A DNA stretch of 64,000 bases from JAIXWP01 sp041391745 (GCA_041391745.1 JAWKNK010000016.1:6341-70340); one strand, 5' to 3'; positions 1 through 9,453 are shown, counted from the first letter of the stretch. Program-made: numbers and translations. The notes: generated from the letters alone by a model not told the origin.

Positions 1-589
1 CAAGGGTAAAATGAATACGGCAAGTTCCATCTTTTTCTCGTCCATAATCAACCGCCTCAAACATGTGTTCTTCAAAAGCTGTCCTTGTTACATCACCGTC
101 GTATGCATGAAAAGGAATGAGCCCTTTTGGAAAATGCCCATATCGAAGGGGCTCTTCCAATATGTAATTGAAAATATCCTTCCACTTATTTTCTTCTATT
201 AGTGAAGACAGTGAAATACCCTTTTCTAAAAGTTGCTTCTGCAACTCATTGTAAAATGGAAATAAATCAAAGTTGACAATAAACTCCTCAGTGAGTTCAT
301 CCGTGTTCGATTCCTTGTAATTGTACAGGTGCTTAAACATTCTTGATGCAGCGCCAGATGCAGGAACGAATTTTAAGATCGAATTCGAACTGCTTTTTTC
401 ATCAAAGAAATCGTGGTAATATTTTGTTTCAGAAGCTTTGAGCACCACAATGCCATCGCCAGAGGTGCAAGGACGCTCTAGGACTATGGGAAGAGTTTGG
501 TTAGTAAAGCGATATACAACTTCCGCAATTTGTGCGGTAGTAATTCCCCTCAACTCCAGGTCTTTTTCATCGGATGGTTCGAAGCGCAT
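1..589 (-). CDS. DUF4301 family protein (3' part off the left edge)
   Basis: The minus-strand frame is open from an ATG at 589-587 to the window edge, about 196 residues. It begins MRFEPSDEKDLELRGI and contains the stretch KFVPASGAASRMFKHL, a pattern I associate with the Bacteroidetes DUF4301 family (usually around 500 residues). The rest of the gene lies beyond position 1. A TAG lies in frame 14 codons upstream of the ATG, which limits the N-terminus. The glycine/alanine/serine-rich motif resembles a nucleotide or phosphate-binding loop, but no reaction is established to my knowledge, so I give none. The Hpt gene lies 132 bp upstream on the same strand, probably behind its own terminator. 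Confidence 0.75.
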   Translation of the reverse strand, partial: MRFEPSDEKDLELRGITTAQIAEVVYRFTNQTLPIVLERPCTSGDGIVVLKASETKYYHDFFDEKSSSNSILKFVPASGAASRMFKHLYNYKESNTDELTEEFIVNFDLFPFYNELQKQLLEKGISLSSLIEENKWKDIFNYILEEPLRYGHFPKGLIPFHAYDGDVTRTAFEEHMFEAVDYGREKDGTCRIHFTL

Positions 590-640
590 AAGGCCAATCA
601 GCAGTGATGTTTCGGCTGCAAGGTATAACTAATTGATTGA

Positions 641-690
641 AAAAGAAAAACCGCCCCCGTCAGAATAAATTCTTTCAGAGAGCGGCCCTC
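641..690 (-). terminator. Possible intrinsic terminator after the Hpt gene
   Basis: Read on the minus strand, GCCGC pairs with GGCGG around an inner AGAAT/ATTCT stem, and an imperfect T-rich run follows. The stem has a large internal bulge, so this is tentative. It sits in the 132-bp gap between the Hpt stop codon (722) and the DUF4301 start (589). I saw nothing else clear in that gap. Confidence 0.35.
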
Positions 691-721
691 CACCCTATAT
701 TCTTGGTGTATGCGCGTTTTT

Positions 722-1087
722 TTAAGAAGCGCGCTGCAATTGTTCTTGTAATTGGATGTATACAACATCACATGCCTGTCTTACACGAGATACCAATGAA
801 GGCAACTCATCTAAATTGCGCAGGTGCTTGCTGTCATTCTCAATCTTGAGAATGTCAGTTTCCATGTCCTTTATTCCAAGCATGGAAACAGAACTCTTCG
901 CCTTATGTGCAAGGGGATGCAGAGACAGTGGCTCGTTCTTGCGAACGCATTCTTCCATCTCTCTGATGTAGACAGGTACTTGCTGCAGAAATAGATTGAT
1001 AATATTATTAATCATCTCTCTATTACCTTGAAATACCTGATTCAAATACGAGAGGTCGAACCTCTGTGGTGTAAAATCTGAATTCAT
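722..1087 (-). CDS. Hpt-domain histidine phosphotransfer protein
   Basis: This 121-residue soluble protein is essentially one Hpt four-helix bundle. Such proteins carry a phosphoryl group between a hybrid sensor kinase and a response regulator. The phospho-accepting histidine is probably His61 in PLAHKAKSSVSMLGI, which matches the usual AHxLKGxxxxxG pattern with K/S substitutions. The N-terminal DLSYLNQVFQGN stretch fits the first helix seen in Hpt proteins. There is no membrane segment and no kinase or receiver domain. No hybrid kinase or response regulator lies next to it, so its partners must be encoded elsewhere. It is divergent from galE across a 113-bp gap. Confidence 0.85.
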   Translation of the reverse strand: MNSDFTPQRFDLSYLNQVFQGNREMINNIINLFLQQVPVYIREMEECVRKNEPLSLHPLAHKAKSSVSMLGIKDMETDILKIENDSKHLRNLDELPSLVSRVRQACDVVYIQLQEQLQRAS

Positions 1088-1169
1088 ATTGCTAGGTTAG
1101 GTTAGTCTGTTGCTTTCTACTACTTCATTCTTCTAAAGGTTACATTTTTTCTAAAAAAAATCATTTCCT

Positions 1170-1177
1170 TACTTTTG
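1170..1177 (+). promoter_or_regulatory. Bacteroidetes -7 box upstream of galE
   Basis: TACTTTTG matches TAnnTTTG and ends 23 bp before the galE ATG. Only a T-rich tract lies at the -33 spacing, with no clear TTG. Confidence 0.45.
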
Positions 1178-1200
1178 TCCATCTTATCGATAATCGTTTT

Positions 1201-2148
1201 ATGAAAATCTTAGTTACTGGCGGAACCGGCTTTATTGGATCTCACACCGTAGTGGAACTCACCAACGCAGGGTTTGAGCCTGTAATTTTAGATAATCTGT
1301 CCAACTCCAATCGGGCAGTTTTGGACGGAATACGAGAGATATTGGGAAAGGTTCCAAAATTTTACGAACTAGATTGCAGAAATGAAAAGGAATTGTCTCA
1401 AGTTTTTGAAAATGAAAGACCTGAGGCCGTAATTCATTTTGCCGCTTTTAAAGCTGTTGGCGAATCTGTAGAAAAACCACTCGAGTATTACGACAATAAC
1501 GTTGGCTCAATGCTAACTCTACTCGAGGTGATGAGGAAGTACAAAGTAAAAAACTTTGTCTTCTCCAGCTCTTGTACCGTATATGGCCAACCTGAGTCAT
1601 TGCCAGTAACTGAACTTTCTCCTGATGCTAATGCAGCTTCTCCATACGGATATACGAAAGTTATGTGTGAGCAAATCATACGCGACTCAAGTAAGGTATG
1701 TGGATTAAATTCAGCTATTCTGCGCTATTTCAACCCCATTGGAGCCCATCCATCTGGTCATATTGGGGAGTTACCAAATGGCATCCCGAATAACCTTGTT
1801 CCCTTTATTACTCAAACTGCTATCGGGAAAAGACAGAAATTGACTGTTTTCGGCGACGACTATTCAACTCCAGACGGAACTTGCATCCGCGATTTCATTC
1901 ACGTTGTTGATTTGGCAAAAGCTCACGTAGCTGCACTCCATTGGTTATTGAAAAATGATAATCAACTGGAAGTCTTCAATCTTGGTCAAGGCAAAGGCAA
2001 CACTGTCCTCGAAGTGGTAAAGGCTTTCGTGAAAGTCTCAGGTCAAAATTTGAACTACGAAATCGGCCCACGCCGAGCAGGTGATGTAGAACAAATTTGG
2101 GCGAACGTAGAAAAGTCAGAAAAAATGCTGGCTGGAAAACTCAATTGA
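1201..2148 (+). CDS. galE: UDP-glucose 4-epimerase (C-terminus frameshifted)
   Basis: GalE interconverts UDP-glucose and UDP-galactose using bound NAD, supplying galactose for surface polysaccharides. The N-terminus MKILVTGGTGFIGSHTV holds the GxxGxxG Rossmann motif. The catalytic set is visible: Ser in VFSSSCTVYG and the YxxxK motif in YGYTKVMCEQ. GDVEQIWANVEKSEKMLAG lies near the end. The frame stops at 315 residues, short of the usual 338-340. The next bases still encode a normal C-terminus (GWKTQLNIE, then DGLKDAWNWELKLK) if one G is restored near 2131 and one G removed near 2150. The intact gene would therefore run to about 2190 or slightly into the convergent neighbour. Identification is firm; only the 3' end is damaged. 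Confidence 0.93.
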   Translation: MKILVTGGTGFIGSHTVVELTNAGFEPVILDNLSNSNRAVLDGIREILGKVPKFYELDCRNEKELSQVFENERPEAVIHFAAFKAVGESVEKPLEYYDNNVGSMLTLLEVMRKYKVKNFVFSSSCTVYGQPESLPVTELSPDANAASPYGYTKVMCEQIIRDSSKVCGLNSAILRYFNPIGAHPSGHIGELPNGIPNNLVPFITQTAIGKRQKLTVFGDDYSTPDGTCIRDFIHVVDLAKAHVAALHWLLKNDNQLEVFNLGQGKGNTVLEVVKAFVKVSGQNLNYEIGPRRAGDVEQIWANVEKSEKMLAGKLN

Positions 2149-2193
2149 ACATAGAGGGATGGACTGAAGGATGCCTGGAATTGGGAGCTTAAA

Positions 2194-2811
2194 TTAAAAG
2201 CTAATCTTCATACTGATGATAACCCAATTCATCACAACGCCTAGAATAAAACCGGCATACACTTGACCATGAGTATGTGCATGAAGTTTTAATCGAGAAT
2301 ATGCGGTCAATCCTGCAGCAAGGGCGGAAATCATCAGAAATACATTGATATCAGATTTGTGCAAGGAATTAAGCGCGAGCAAGGTCCCGAAGACTCCTCC
2401 CTGAGCCAACAAATGCACGGATATTTTCCAAATCATGTTGATGCTCAGTGAAACTATCAATGACAAAATTACACTCACGAAAAAACTAAATACTTCTTGG
2501 GGCAAAATAGGACCTTGCCATTTGAGCATGGTATAGCTCAATATGTAATAGAAAATAACAAGCAAGTACGGTCCAAATCGCTCTTTGCGATCCCTTAATT
2601 CAATACTGCTCAACATTCCGTATTTGATCATGATCAACATAGAAAGGGCAGGAGCAACGATGTTTACTAGCAAGAGTAGGATAACAAAATTATCTGCTTG
2701 TGTTTGCCCAATGTAATATGGGTCGAGCCATCTTACCAGCAAATAGATAATCAAAGGCATCCAAAGCGGATGGAAGATTAGGGAAAGTACTTTTGCTAAT
2801 CTTTCCGTCAT
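2194..2811 (-). CDS. PAP2-like integral membrane protein, catalytic residues degenerate
   Basis: This 205-residue protein is strongly hydrophobic, with about six membrane segments. Its C-terminal SRLKLHAHTHGQVYAG resembles PAP2 motif 3 (SRx5Hx3D), but Gln replaces the final Asp. The region equivalent to motif 2 (PSGH) reads SVHLLAQGG. Lipid phosphatase activity is therefore doubtful, although the fold is probably PAP2-like. It overlaps the rpoN stop codon by 4 bp (ATGA), so translation is likely coupled to rpoN. As I recall, similar PAP2-like genes sit beside rpoN in other Flavobacteriia. Its 3' end faces galE. Confidence 0.7.
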   Translation of the reverse strand: MTERLAKVLSLIFHPLWMPLIIYLLVRWLDPYYIGQTQADNFVILLLLVNIVAPALSMLIMIKYGMLSSIELRDRKERFGPYLLVIFYYILSYTMLKWQGPILPQEVFSFFVSVILSLIVSLSINMIWKISVHLLAQGGVFGTLLALNSLHKSDINVFLMISALAAGLTAYSRLKLHAHTHGQVYAGFILGVVMNWVIISMKISF

Positions 2812-4268
2812 AATTCTTTTCTCAATCTTGCCACGGGAATGCCAAGTTGCTCTCTATATTTTGCAACTGTTCGTCTGGCGATATTATACCCTTTTGAATT
2901 CAAAAGCTTACCTAACTTTTCATCGGTTAATGGTTTTCTTTTCTCCTCTGCTTCAATAGCATCTTTGAGAATTTTCTTCACCTCGCGCGATGAAACTTCT
3001 TCTCCTTCATCAGTAGATAAACTTTCTGAAAAGAAATATTTTAATAGATAGGTTCCGTATGGAGTTTGAATGTACTTGCTATTTGCTACACGGCTAATTG
3101 TACTGATATCCATTTCCACCAAGTCAGCAATGTCTTTCAAAATCATTGGCTTCAATTTGGTTTCATCTCCACTCAAAAAGAATTCTTTTTGATAATCTAC
3201 AATAGCCTGCATACAAAATAGCAAGGTTTGATTACGCTGATTGATGGCATCAATAAACCACTTAGCGCTATCAATTTTCTGCTTCACAAACAACATTGCT
3301 TCCTTGTCTTTTGAATCAGCAACTTTTGTTTTAGAATAATGATGAAGCATTTCTTTGTACTCTCGGCTGATCTTCAACTCAGGTGCGTTTCTGCTATTCA
3401 ATGTGAGTTTCAAATCATCATTTTCAACAGAAAGTAAAAAGTCTGGAGTGATATGCTGAATCGTACGCGAAGACTCCATCATGCTGTTTCCAGGCTTCGG
3501 ATTCAAATGCAATATGAAATCTATTGCAGGCTTGAGCTCCTCGTCCGTTAACTCCAATTTTTTCGAAATCTTTTCGTAGTGCTTTTTTGTAAACTCTTCG
3601 AAGTATTTTGAAATAATCACTTCAGCCAAATCCGTGTCTTCATCCTTCTCTTCTGTGCGTCGAATCTGAATGAGAAGACATTCTTGCAGGTTACGAGCGC
3701 CTACTCCCGATGGATCTAAATCTTGAATCAACGAAAGCACATGCTCCAATTCTTCAACAGATGTCGAAATATTTGAACTGAATGCTAAGTCATTTATTAT
3801 AGCAGGAAGCTCTCTGCGCAAGTAGCCTGCTTCGTCGAGATTACCAATCAAATATTCAGCAAGCTGAGATTCTTTTTCCGTAAGATCTCTCAAGCCCAAT
3901 TGTGAAAAAAGTAAGTCTTGAAAACTTCTTCCAGCACCTAGTGGGCTTTCTCGTTCTTCGTCGTCTGCGCTATGATTGTTGGTGTAGAGCTTATATTCAG
4001 GAACATCGTCGTCATCAAAATAATCATTGATGTCGAAATCGTCGTCGTTATTGTTGTCACTGTCAATGTCAGAGTCATTCTCTTCCATCGACTTCATCTC
4101 ATCGTTTTCTTCTTCTTCTCTACCTTCTTCCAAAGCAGGATTTACCTCCATTTCATCTTTGATACGTTGCTCCAATTCCATGGTCGGAATTTGAAGCATC
4201 TTCATCAATTGAATCTGTTGAGGAGATAACTTTTGCTGTAATTTTTGTTGTAAGGTTTGCTTCAACAT
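2808..4268 (-). CDS. rpoN: RNA polymerase sigma-54 factor
   Basis: Sigma-54 directs RNA polymerase to -24/-12 promoters and needs an AAA+ activator to open them. The 486 residues show the full layout: Gln/Leu-rich region I (about 1-50, LKQTLQQKLQQKLSPQQIQLMKML), a long acidic region II (about 50-115, rich in D, E and N), the core-binding region, and a DNA-binding region with the RpoN box ARRTVAKYRE near the C-terminus. The start ATG lies 27 bp from asnS, with TATCTTTG on the minus strand at 4283-4276 as a possible -7 box. No enhancer-binding activator is in the window. Downstream it overlaps the PAP2-like gene. Confidence 0.97.
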   Translation of the reverse strand: MLKQTLQQKLQQKLSPQQIQLMKMLQIPTMELEQRIKDEMEVNPALEEGREEEENDEMKSMEENDSDIDSDNNNDDDFDINDYFDDDDVPEYKLYTNNHSADDEERESPLGAGRSFQDLLFSQLGLRDLTEKESQLAEYLIGNLDEAGYLRRELPAIINDLAFSSNISTSVEELEHVLSLIQDLDPSGVGARNLQECLLIQIRRTEEKDEDTDLAEVIISKYFEEFTKKHYEKISKKLELTDEELKPAIDFILHLNPKPGNSMMESSRTIQHITPDFLLSVENDDLKLTLNSRNAPELKISREYKEMLHHYSKTKVADSKDKEAMLFVKQKIDSAKWFIDAINQRNQTLLFCMQAIVDYQKEFFLSGDETKLKPMILKDIADLVEMDISTISRVANSKYIQTPYGTYLLKYFFSESLSTDEGEEVSSREVKKILKDAIEAEEKRKPLTDEKLGKLLNSKGYNIARRTVAKYREQLGIPVARLRKEL

Positions 4269-4295
4269 AACAAAACAAAGATATGCTTTTTGATA

Positions 4296-5729
4296 TTAAA
4301 ACTCTGCGTTTTGCGGTGTTCTTGGGAATGGTATTACATCGCGAATGTTAGTCATACCCGTAACGTACATGATCAATCTTTCAAAACCTAGACCAAAACC
4401 TGCGTGCTCACACGTTCCGAATTTTCTAGTTTCCAAATACCACCAAATGTGCTCTTCTGGAATATTGAATTGTTTGCATTTTTCTACAAGCACATCGTGG
4501 CGTTCTTCTCTCTGACTTCCGCCAATGATTTCACCAATACCAGGTACCAAAATATCCATAGCTGCCACAGTCTTTTGATCTTCATTCAAACGCATATAAA
4601 ATGCTTTGATAGCTGCTGGATATCCAATAATAATAACAGGCTTTTGGAAATGCTTTTCTACTAAATATCTTTCATGCTCACTTTGCAAATCAATTCCCCA
4701 AGCAACATCATATTTGAATTTCTTCTTTTTGTAATTCGGACTATTCAATAGAATGTCGATAGCTTCGGTATAAGTAACACGCTCAAATTGGTTGTTGGCC
4801 ACAAATTCCAAGCGTTCGATCAAAGGCATGGGCTGCCTTTCGTTTTGTGGCTTTTGCTTGTCTTCGTTCGTTTCACGCTCTTGCAAAAACTCAAGATCTT
4901 CTCTCGCATGCTCTAAAGCATACTTAATACAATAACGCAAGAAATCTTCCGCCAAATCCATGTTGGCGTGAATATCATTGAACGCTACCTCAGGTTCGAT
5001 CATCCAAAACTCAGCGAGGTGACGACTCGTATTCGAATTTTCAGCTCTGAATGTTGGACCGAAAGTATAAACCTTTCCAAGAGCCATAGCAGCGAGCTCA
5101 GCTTCTAGCTGACCACTCACAGTCAGGTTGGTTGTTTTTCCAAAAAAGTCTTGAGACAAATCAACACTTCCATCCTCTAAGCGAGGAGGGTTCGATGCAT
5201 CAAGCGTTGTTACACGAAACATTTCACCAGCTCCTTCAGCATCACTTCCTGTAATGATCGGTGAATGCAAATAGAAAAAGCCATTGTCATTAAAATATTT
5301 GTGAATAGCATATGCCAAATGATGGCGCAGTCTAAACACTGCTCCGAAAGTATTTGTACGGAATCTCAAATGAGCTTTTTCTCTTAAAAATTCCATTGAG
5401 TGCTTCTTCATTTGAATCGGGAACTCATTCGGATCGCTTTCGCCTACTACCTCAAAAGAGGTGGCTACCAATTCAATGGCTTGACCTTTTCCTAAACTTT
5501 CCTGAAGCATTCCAGTTGCATAAATGCATGCACCAGTTTGAATTTTCTTTAATGTATCTTCTGTTAAATTGTCTTTGTTGACAATGACTTGAAGTGTTTT
5601 GATGGTACTTCCATCAGTAACACTCACGAACTGGTCATTGCGGAATGTTCTAACCCATCCCTTAACCGTAACCTCATTTCCTACAGGTTGATTCTTGAAT
5701 AAATCGACAATACTTGTGTGTTTGGACAT
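4296..5729 (-). CDS. asnS: Asparaginyl-tRNA synthetase
   Basis: AsnRS charges tRNA-Asn with asparagine using ATP. The N-terminal OB-fold anticodon-binding domain (VTVKGWVRTFRNDQFVSV) is followed by a class II catalytic core with motif 2 (FGPTFRAENSNTSRHLAEFWMIEPE) and motif 3 (GFGLGFERLIMY). I chose the ATG at 5729, giving 477 residues beginning MSKHTSIVDL. This matches family length and leaves 13 bp to the ABC gene. A longer frame up to 5795 would run into that neighbour and adds a basic segment unlike AsnRS. The core is intact. Confidence 0.96.
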   Translation of the reverse strand: MSKHTSIVDLFKNQPVGNEVTVKGWVRTFRNDQFVSVTDGSTIKTLQVIVNKDNLTEDTLKKIQTGACIYATGMLQESLGKGQAIELVATSFEVVGESDPNEFPIQMKKHSMEFLREKAHLRFRTNTFGAVFRLRHHLAYAIHKYFNDNGFFYLHSPIITGSDAEGAGEMFRVTTLDASNPPRLEDGSVDLSQDFFGKTTNLTVSGQLEAELAAMALGKVYTFGPTFRAENSNTSRHLAEFWMIEPEVAFNDIHANMDLAEDFLRYCIKYALEHAREDLEFLQERETNEDKQKPQNERQPMPLIERLEFVANNQFERVTYTEAIDILLNSPNYKKKKFKYDVAWGIDLQSEHERYLVEKHFQKPVIIIGYPAAIKAFYMRLNEDQKTVAAMDILVPGIGEIIGGSQREERHDVLVEKCKQFNIPEEHIWWYLETRKFGTCEHAGFGLGFERLIMYVTGMTNIRDVIPFPRTPQNAEF

Positions 5730-5742
5730 AACGAAATCGAAA

Positions 5743-6420
5743 TTATGGCTGCGAAAATACAACCTTCGTCGGTTCGTTTTTCTCATCGCTTTCAATCACT
5801 CCGTCTCTAAGCCTCACAATTCGGTGTGCATGACGCGCTATATCTTCTTCGTGTGTTACAAGAATTATTGTATTTCCTTGATCATGAATATCTTGGAACA
5901 ACTTCATGATTTCGTAGCTTGTTTTTGTGTCCAGATTTCCTGTCGGCTCATCGGCCAGAATAATTGATGGATTGTTAACAAGTGCTCTCGCAACTGCCAC
6001 TCTTTGGCGTTGTCCACCGCTTAATTCATTTGGTTTATGACTCACGCGGTCGCCAAGGCCAACCTTCTCTAACGCTTCTAAAGCTTTTTTATTTCGATCC
6101 TCTTTTTTAATGCCAGCATAGACCAATGGCAAAGCGACATTATCTAGAGCAGAGTAGCGTGGTAGCAAATTGAAGGTCTGAAAAACGAAGCCAATTTCTT
6201 TATTTCTAATTTCAGCTAACTCGTTGTCTCTCAGTTTGGCAACGTCTGGCCCATTGAGGTAGTATTTTCCTGACGTGGGGGTGTCTAGGCATCCTAATAT
6301 GTTCATCAGAGTAGATTTACCTGATCCAGAAGGTCCCATCAAAGCAACATATTCATTCTTGTAAATATGAAGATTGACACCGTTTAATGCTTTAACAGTT
6401 TCATTTCCAATCGGTACCAC
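5743..6420 (-). CDS. ABC transporter ATPase of the LolD/MacB type (N-terminus probably frameshifted)
   Basis: This ATPase probably powers an inner-membrane permease of the lipoprotein-release or macrolide-exporter class (LolCDE/MacB). Walker A is GPSGSGKST, the signature is LSGGQRQRVAVARAL, and Walker B plus the catalytic Glu is IILADEPTGNLD, followed by the switch His in LVTHE. The family normally starts some 10-15 residues earlier. The bases from an ATG at 6458 encode MPEKIIDISELTK in another frame, and one A added near 6421 joins them to VVPIGNETVKAL. The listed GTG start is therefore probably an artefact. No permease gene is adjacent, so the transported substrate is unknown. Confidence 0.88.
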   Translation of the reverse strand: MVPIGNETVKALNGVNLHIYKNEYVALMGPSGSGKSTLMNILGCLDTPTSGKYYLNGPDVAKLRDNELAEIRNKEIGFVFQTFNLLPRYSALDNVALPLVYAGIKKEDRNKKALEALEKVGLGDRVSHKPNELSGGQRQRVAVARALVNNPSIILADEPTGNLDTKTSYEIMKLFQDIHDQGNTIILVTHEEDIARHAHRIVRLRDGVIESDEKNEPTKVVFSQP

Positions 6421-6571
6421 TTCGTTAGTTCGGATATATCAATAATTTTTTCTGGCATGTTCAAATGTATTGGCTTTCTAATATCATTTTAACCACTCGT
6501 CACAAATAGGTGAAATTTTGCCATGTGCAAGAAAATCAGTAACTTGCGGAGCAATCCTTAACTTTAGCTTG

Positions 6572-9439
6572 ATGAGACCAAAAAACCGCCTTTGCGGCTC
6601 ATTACTATCTGTAATCTTTTCAGTGTTTGTATTTCAATCAAACGCTCAGCTTGTAGTAGATAATTCTGTTACCGCTACAAATGCAATTCAAAATATTCTT
6701 CTTGGTGGTGGTGTAACTGTAATGAATATTACATTTTCAGGAGCACCTGAGCAAATTGGCAGTTTCGATTGCGTGAATTGCAATCTGGGTATATCGGATG
6801 GCTTTGTAATCGGATCTGGCAACGTAAGTGGAGCAGCAGGTCCCAATACTTCTGGTACATTTTCATCAGGACCTGCTAGTGGAGTAGGCGCATCGGATCC
6901 CGATTTATTTCAATTAAGTAATAATCCATTAAATGACGCCGCGATACTTGAATTCGACTTCATTCCAACAGGAGATTCGGTCGCGTTTAATTTCGTGTTT
7001 GGCTCGGATGAGTATCCTGAGTTTGCTGGATCTACATTCAACGATGCTTTTGGATTCTTTTTAAGTGGGCCTGGCATTACTGGACCGTATTCAAACAACG
7101 CGGCAAACATTGCAATTGTACCAAACACGAGTACTCCAATTACCATCAACAATATCAATAATGGATCAGCAAACACAGGGCCTTGTAATTTTTGTCAGTA
7201 TTACATAAACAATCTGAATAGCTTCAATGCAGGAGCCAACACAATTCAGTGCGATGGTTTTACTACAGTGATGACGGCATCGGCTGAAGTTATATGTGGT
7301 GAAACTTATCACATCAAAATGGCTGTGGCGGATGCAGGGGCGGGCGATACATCCTACGATTCATTTGTATTTTTTCAAGCAAATAGTTTTCAGAGTAATC
7401 AGGTTGCGGTAACATTCGAAGCCCCTGCTTTTGTGAGTCCAGCTGTAAATGGTCTTTACGAAGGTTGTCAAACAGGTTTTCTCACCTTTAGCAGACCTGA
7501 AGGACTGAACACAACTGTTACCTATGACCTCATGGTTGGCGGAACCGCTGATGCTTCAGATGTGCTCGACTTACCAATGACGATCACTTTTGTTCCTCAG
7601 CAATCTCAATTTGTACTACCAATTACTGCCGTTACAGATGGCGTATTCGAAGGCGTGGAAATCCTAGAGCTATCTATCGATGCTGGTGGTTGCGAAGATC
7701 AAATCACAACGTTTGAAATTCAAATCAATGATCTTCCCGAATTGGAAGTTGATGTACCAGCGTATCAAGTAGATTGCGGTGGGGATGTGGAAATAGTCCC
7801 TGCAATCAATGGTGGAATCGGTTTTTATCACATCGAATGGAGTGATGGTTCGATTGCTGATTCTTTCAACTACACTGCAAATAGCACCTCTCAAGTGCCC
7901 TTCATAGTTACGGATACATGCGGGGTAACTCCTTTTGAAGGATTTGCTGATGTAACTGTAAATGTTGGTGATCCTATTCAGGTGGACCTTGGAATGGACC
8001 AGGCCGTTACTTGTCTTGATGTAACTGAAATAATTCCATCCATCCAAGGCGGATTTGGAACGCTCAATTATGAATGGAGTACTCAGCCTGATGGCGTAAT
8101 TGGTACGGGGCAGTCCCTCCAATTTCAAACGGATTCGGATATTGCAGTTGCCCTTGTAATCACTGATCAATGCGGGGCTTCAGGGGATGATATTGTCCAA
8201 TTTGCTGTTCCTCAGGTGAATGTGAACATTGACGTGCCAAACACGGTCGATACACCATGTTTGGATAACTTAGAGTTATTGGCCAATGCGAACGGAGGTG
8301 TAGGAACATTATCTTATCAATGGGAATTAAATAATACTGTTGTTGCAAATGGCGACAGTTATAGCGCCATTTATGGAGAACCAACTTCCGTTACATTGAT
8401 TGCGAATGATGAATGCGGAAACTCAGCAGCAACCGAAATTGAAGTGAACATTCTGCCATCTCCAATAACGGTCAATTTGGGGCCTGACTTGAGCGTTACT
8501 TGTTTGGATGAAACATTGCTCAATCCTGAAATTATCGGAGGAGTCGGAACATTTACCTATCAGTGGACGCTGGACGGATTGAATGTAGGAACATTACCTA
8601 CTGAAACGGTTACTGTTTATGATTTTAGTCAAGTGGTCCTCAATGTTGAAGATCAATGCGGGAACACGGGCTCAGACCAATTGAACTTAAACGTTCCTCC
8701 TGTTCCTGTTTACATCGAAATTTCGAACGATACCTTGGTGTGCAATGGTGCAAGTGTGGAGTTATATGCTTCAGTTTCGGGGGGCGTTGGACAGTACATC
8801 ACGCAATGGTATGGTTCAAGTAATAGCGCTTTGACATTCGAGGTGGCTCCTGCCACCTCTACCACTTATACTTTCGGAGCTACAGATCAATGCGGGAATT
8901 CATCGACTGCAAATGTAAATGTTGCGGTAGATGAAATCGACCCAATTATTCGTGCCAACTATACGGGCCCAAGTTCCATGCATTTTGAGAATATTACAGC
9001 GAATGCCGTTTGGAGTTATTGGATTATCAATGGTCAAGATGCTGTTGAAGGTTTTGAAGCCGACGTTGAATTCAATACAATGGACGTTTGGGAAGTGATG
9101 CTCGTGGTGGAAAGTCCGCTGGGTTGCCCAGGTGAAGCCATTGGGATTTATTATCCATTGGCGAATGTTTACGTTCCAAATGCCTTTACTCCTAATAATG
9201 ACGGCACCAATGATTTTTGGTCAATAGACGGTCACGACTTGTCGTGGCTAAGTGTTCAGATTTTTAACAGATGGGGAGACTTGGTTTTTGAGTCGGAAGA
9301 AATAACTCCTGTATGGGACGGGGGCGCGAAAGAAGGAGAGTATTTTGTTCCAGATGGCATTTATTTTTACCAACTTAAGGCTCAGGGTACAAGAGGGAAT
9401 ATCATTGAGAAGTCGGGTACCATTACCGTAATTCGATAA
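6572..9439 (+). CDS. Large secreted choice-of-anchor L protein with T9SS type B sorting domain
   Basis: This protein of about 955 residues begins with a signal peptide (MRPKNRLCGSLLSVIFSVFVFQSNAQ). I chose the ATG at 6572 because the longer version places 18 non-signal residues in front. A choice-of-anchor L domain follows (FVFGSDEYPEF, FNDAFGFFLSGPGITGPYS). Next come about five Ig/PKD-like repeats of roughly 80 residues, each ending near a D(Q/E)CGN-type motif. The C-terminus is a type B (CHU_C) sorting domain: NAFTPNNDGTNDFW, IFNRWGDLVFES, PDGIYFYQL. It is probably exported by T9SS and attached to the cell surface, perhaps as an adhesin. A shorter paralogue follows 63 bp downstream. Confidence 0.9.
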   Translation: MRPKNRLCGSLLSVIFSVFVFQSNAQLVVDNSVTATNAIQNILLGGGVTVMNITFSGAPEQIGSFDCVNCNLGISDGFVIGSGNVSGAAGPNTSGTFSSGPASGVGASDPDLFQLSNNPLNDAAILEFDFIPTGDSVAFNFVFGSDEYPEFAGSTFNDAFGFFLSGPGITGPYSNNAANIAIVPNTSTPITINNINNGSANTGPCNFCQYYINNLNSFNAGANTIQCDGFTTVMTASAEVICGETYHIKMAVADAGAGDTSYDSFVFFQANSFQSNQVAVTFEAPAFVSPAVNGLYEGCQTGFLTFSRPEGLNTTVTYDLMVGGTADASDVLDLPMTITFVPQQSQFVLPITAVTDGVFEGVEILELSIDAGGCEDQITTFEIQINDLPELEVDVPAYQVDCGGDVEIVPAINGGIGFYHIEWSDGSIADSFNYTANSTSQVPFIVTDTCGVTPFEGFADVTVNVGDPIQVDLGMDQAVTCLDVTEIIPSIQGGFGTLNYEWSTQPDGVIGTGQSLQFQTDSDIAVALVITDQCGASGDDIVQFAVPQVNVNIDVPNTVDTPCLDNLELLANANGGVGTLSYQWELNNTVVANGDSYSAIYGEPTSVTLIANDECGNSAATEIEVNILPSPITVNLGPDLSVTCLDETLLNPEIIGGVGTFTYQWTLDGLNVGTLPTETVTVYDFSQVVLNVEDQCGNTGSDQLNLNVPPVPVYIEISNDTLVCNGASVELYASVSGGVGQYITQWYGSSNSALTFEVAPATSTTYTFGATDQCGNSSTANVNVAVDEIDPIIRANYTGPSSMHFENITANAVWSYWIINGQDAVEGFEADVEFNTMDVWEVMLVVESPLGCPGEAIGIYYPLANVYVPNAFTPNNDGTNDFWSIDGHDLSWLSVQIFNRWGDLVFESEEITPVWDGGAKEGEYFVPDGIYFYQLKAQGTRGNIIEKSGTITVIR

Positions 9440-9453
9440 TTTTTATAGCTGCA

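Noticed and set aside
3972..4229. A valine/isoleucine-rich open frame opposite rpoN
   Set aside because: It is the antisense shadow of the acidic region II codons of rpoN.
5730..5795. N-terminal extension of asnS into the ABC gene
   Set aside because: The extra residues are basic, overlap the upstream gene and are absent from the family. MSKHTSIVDL is the usual type of start.
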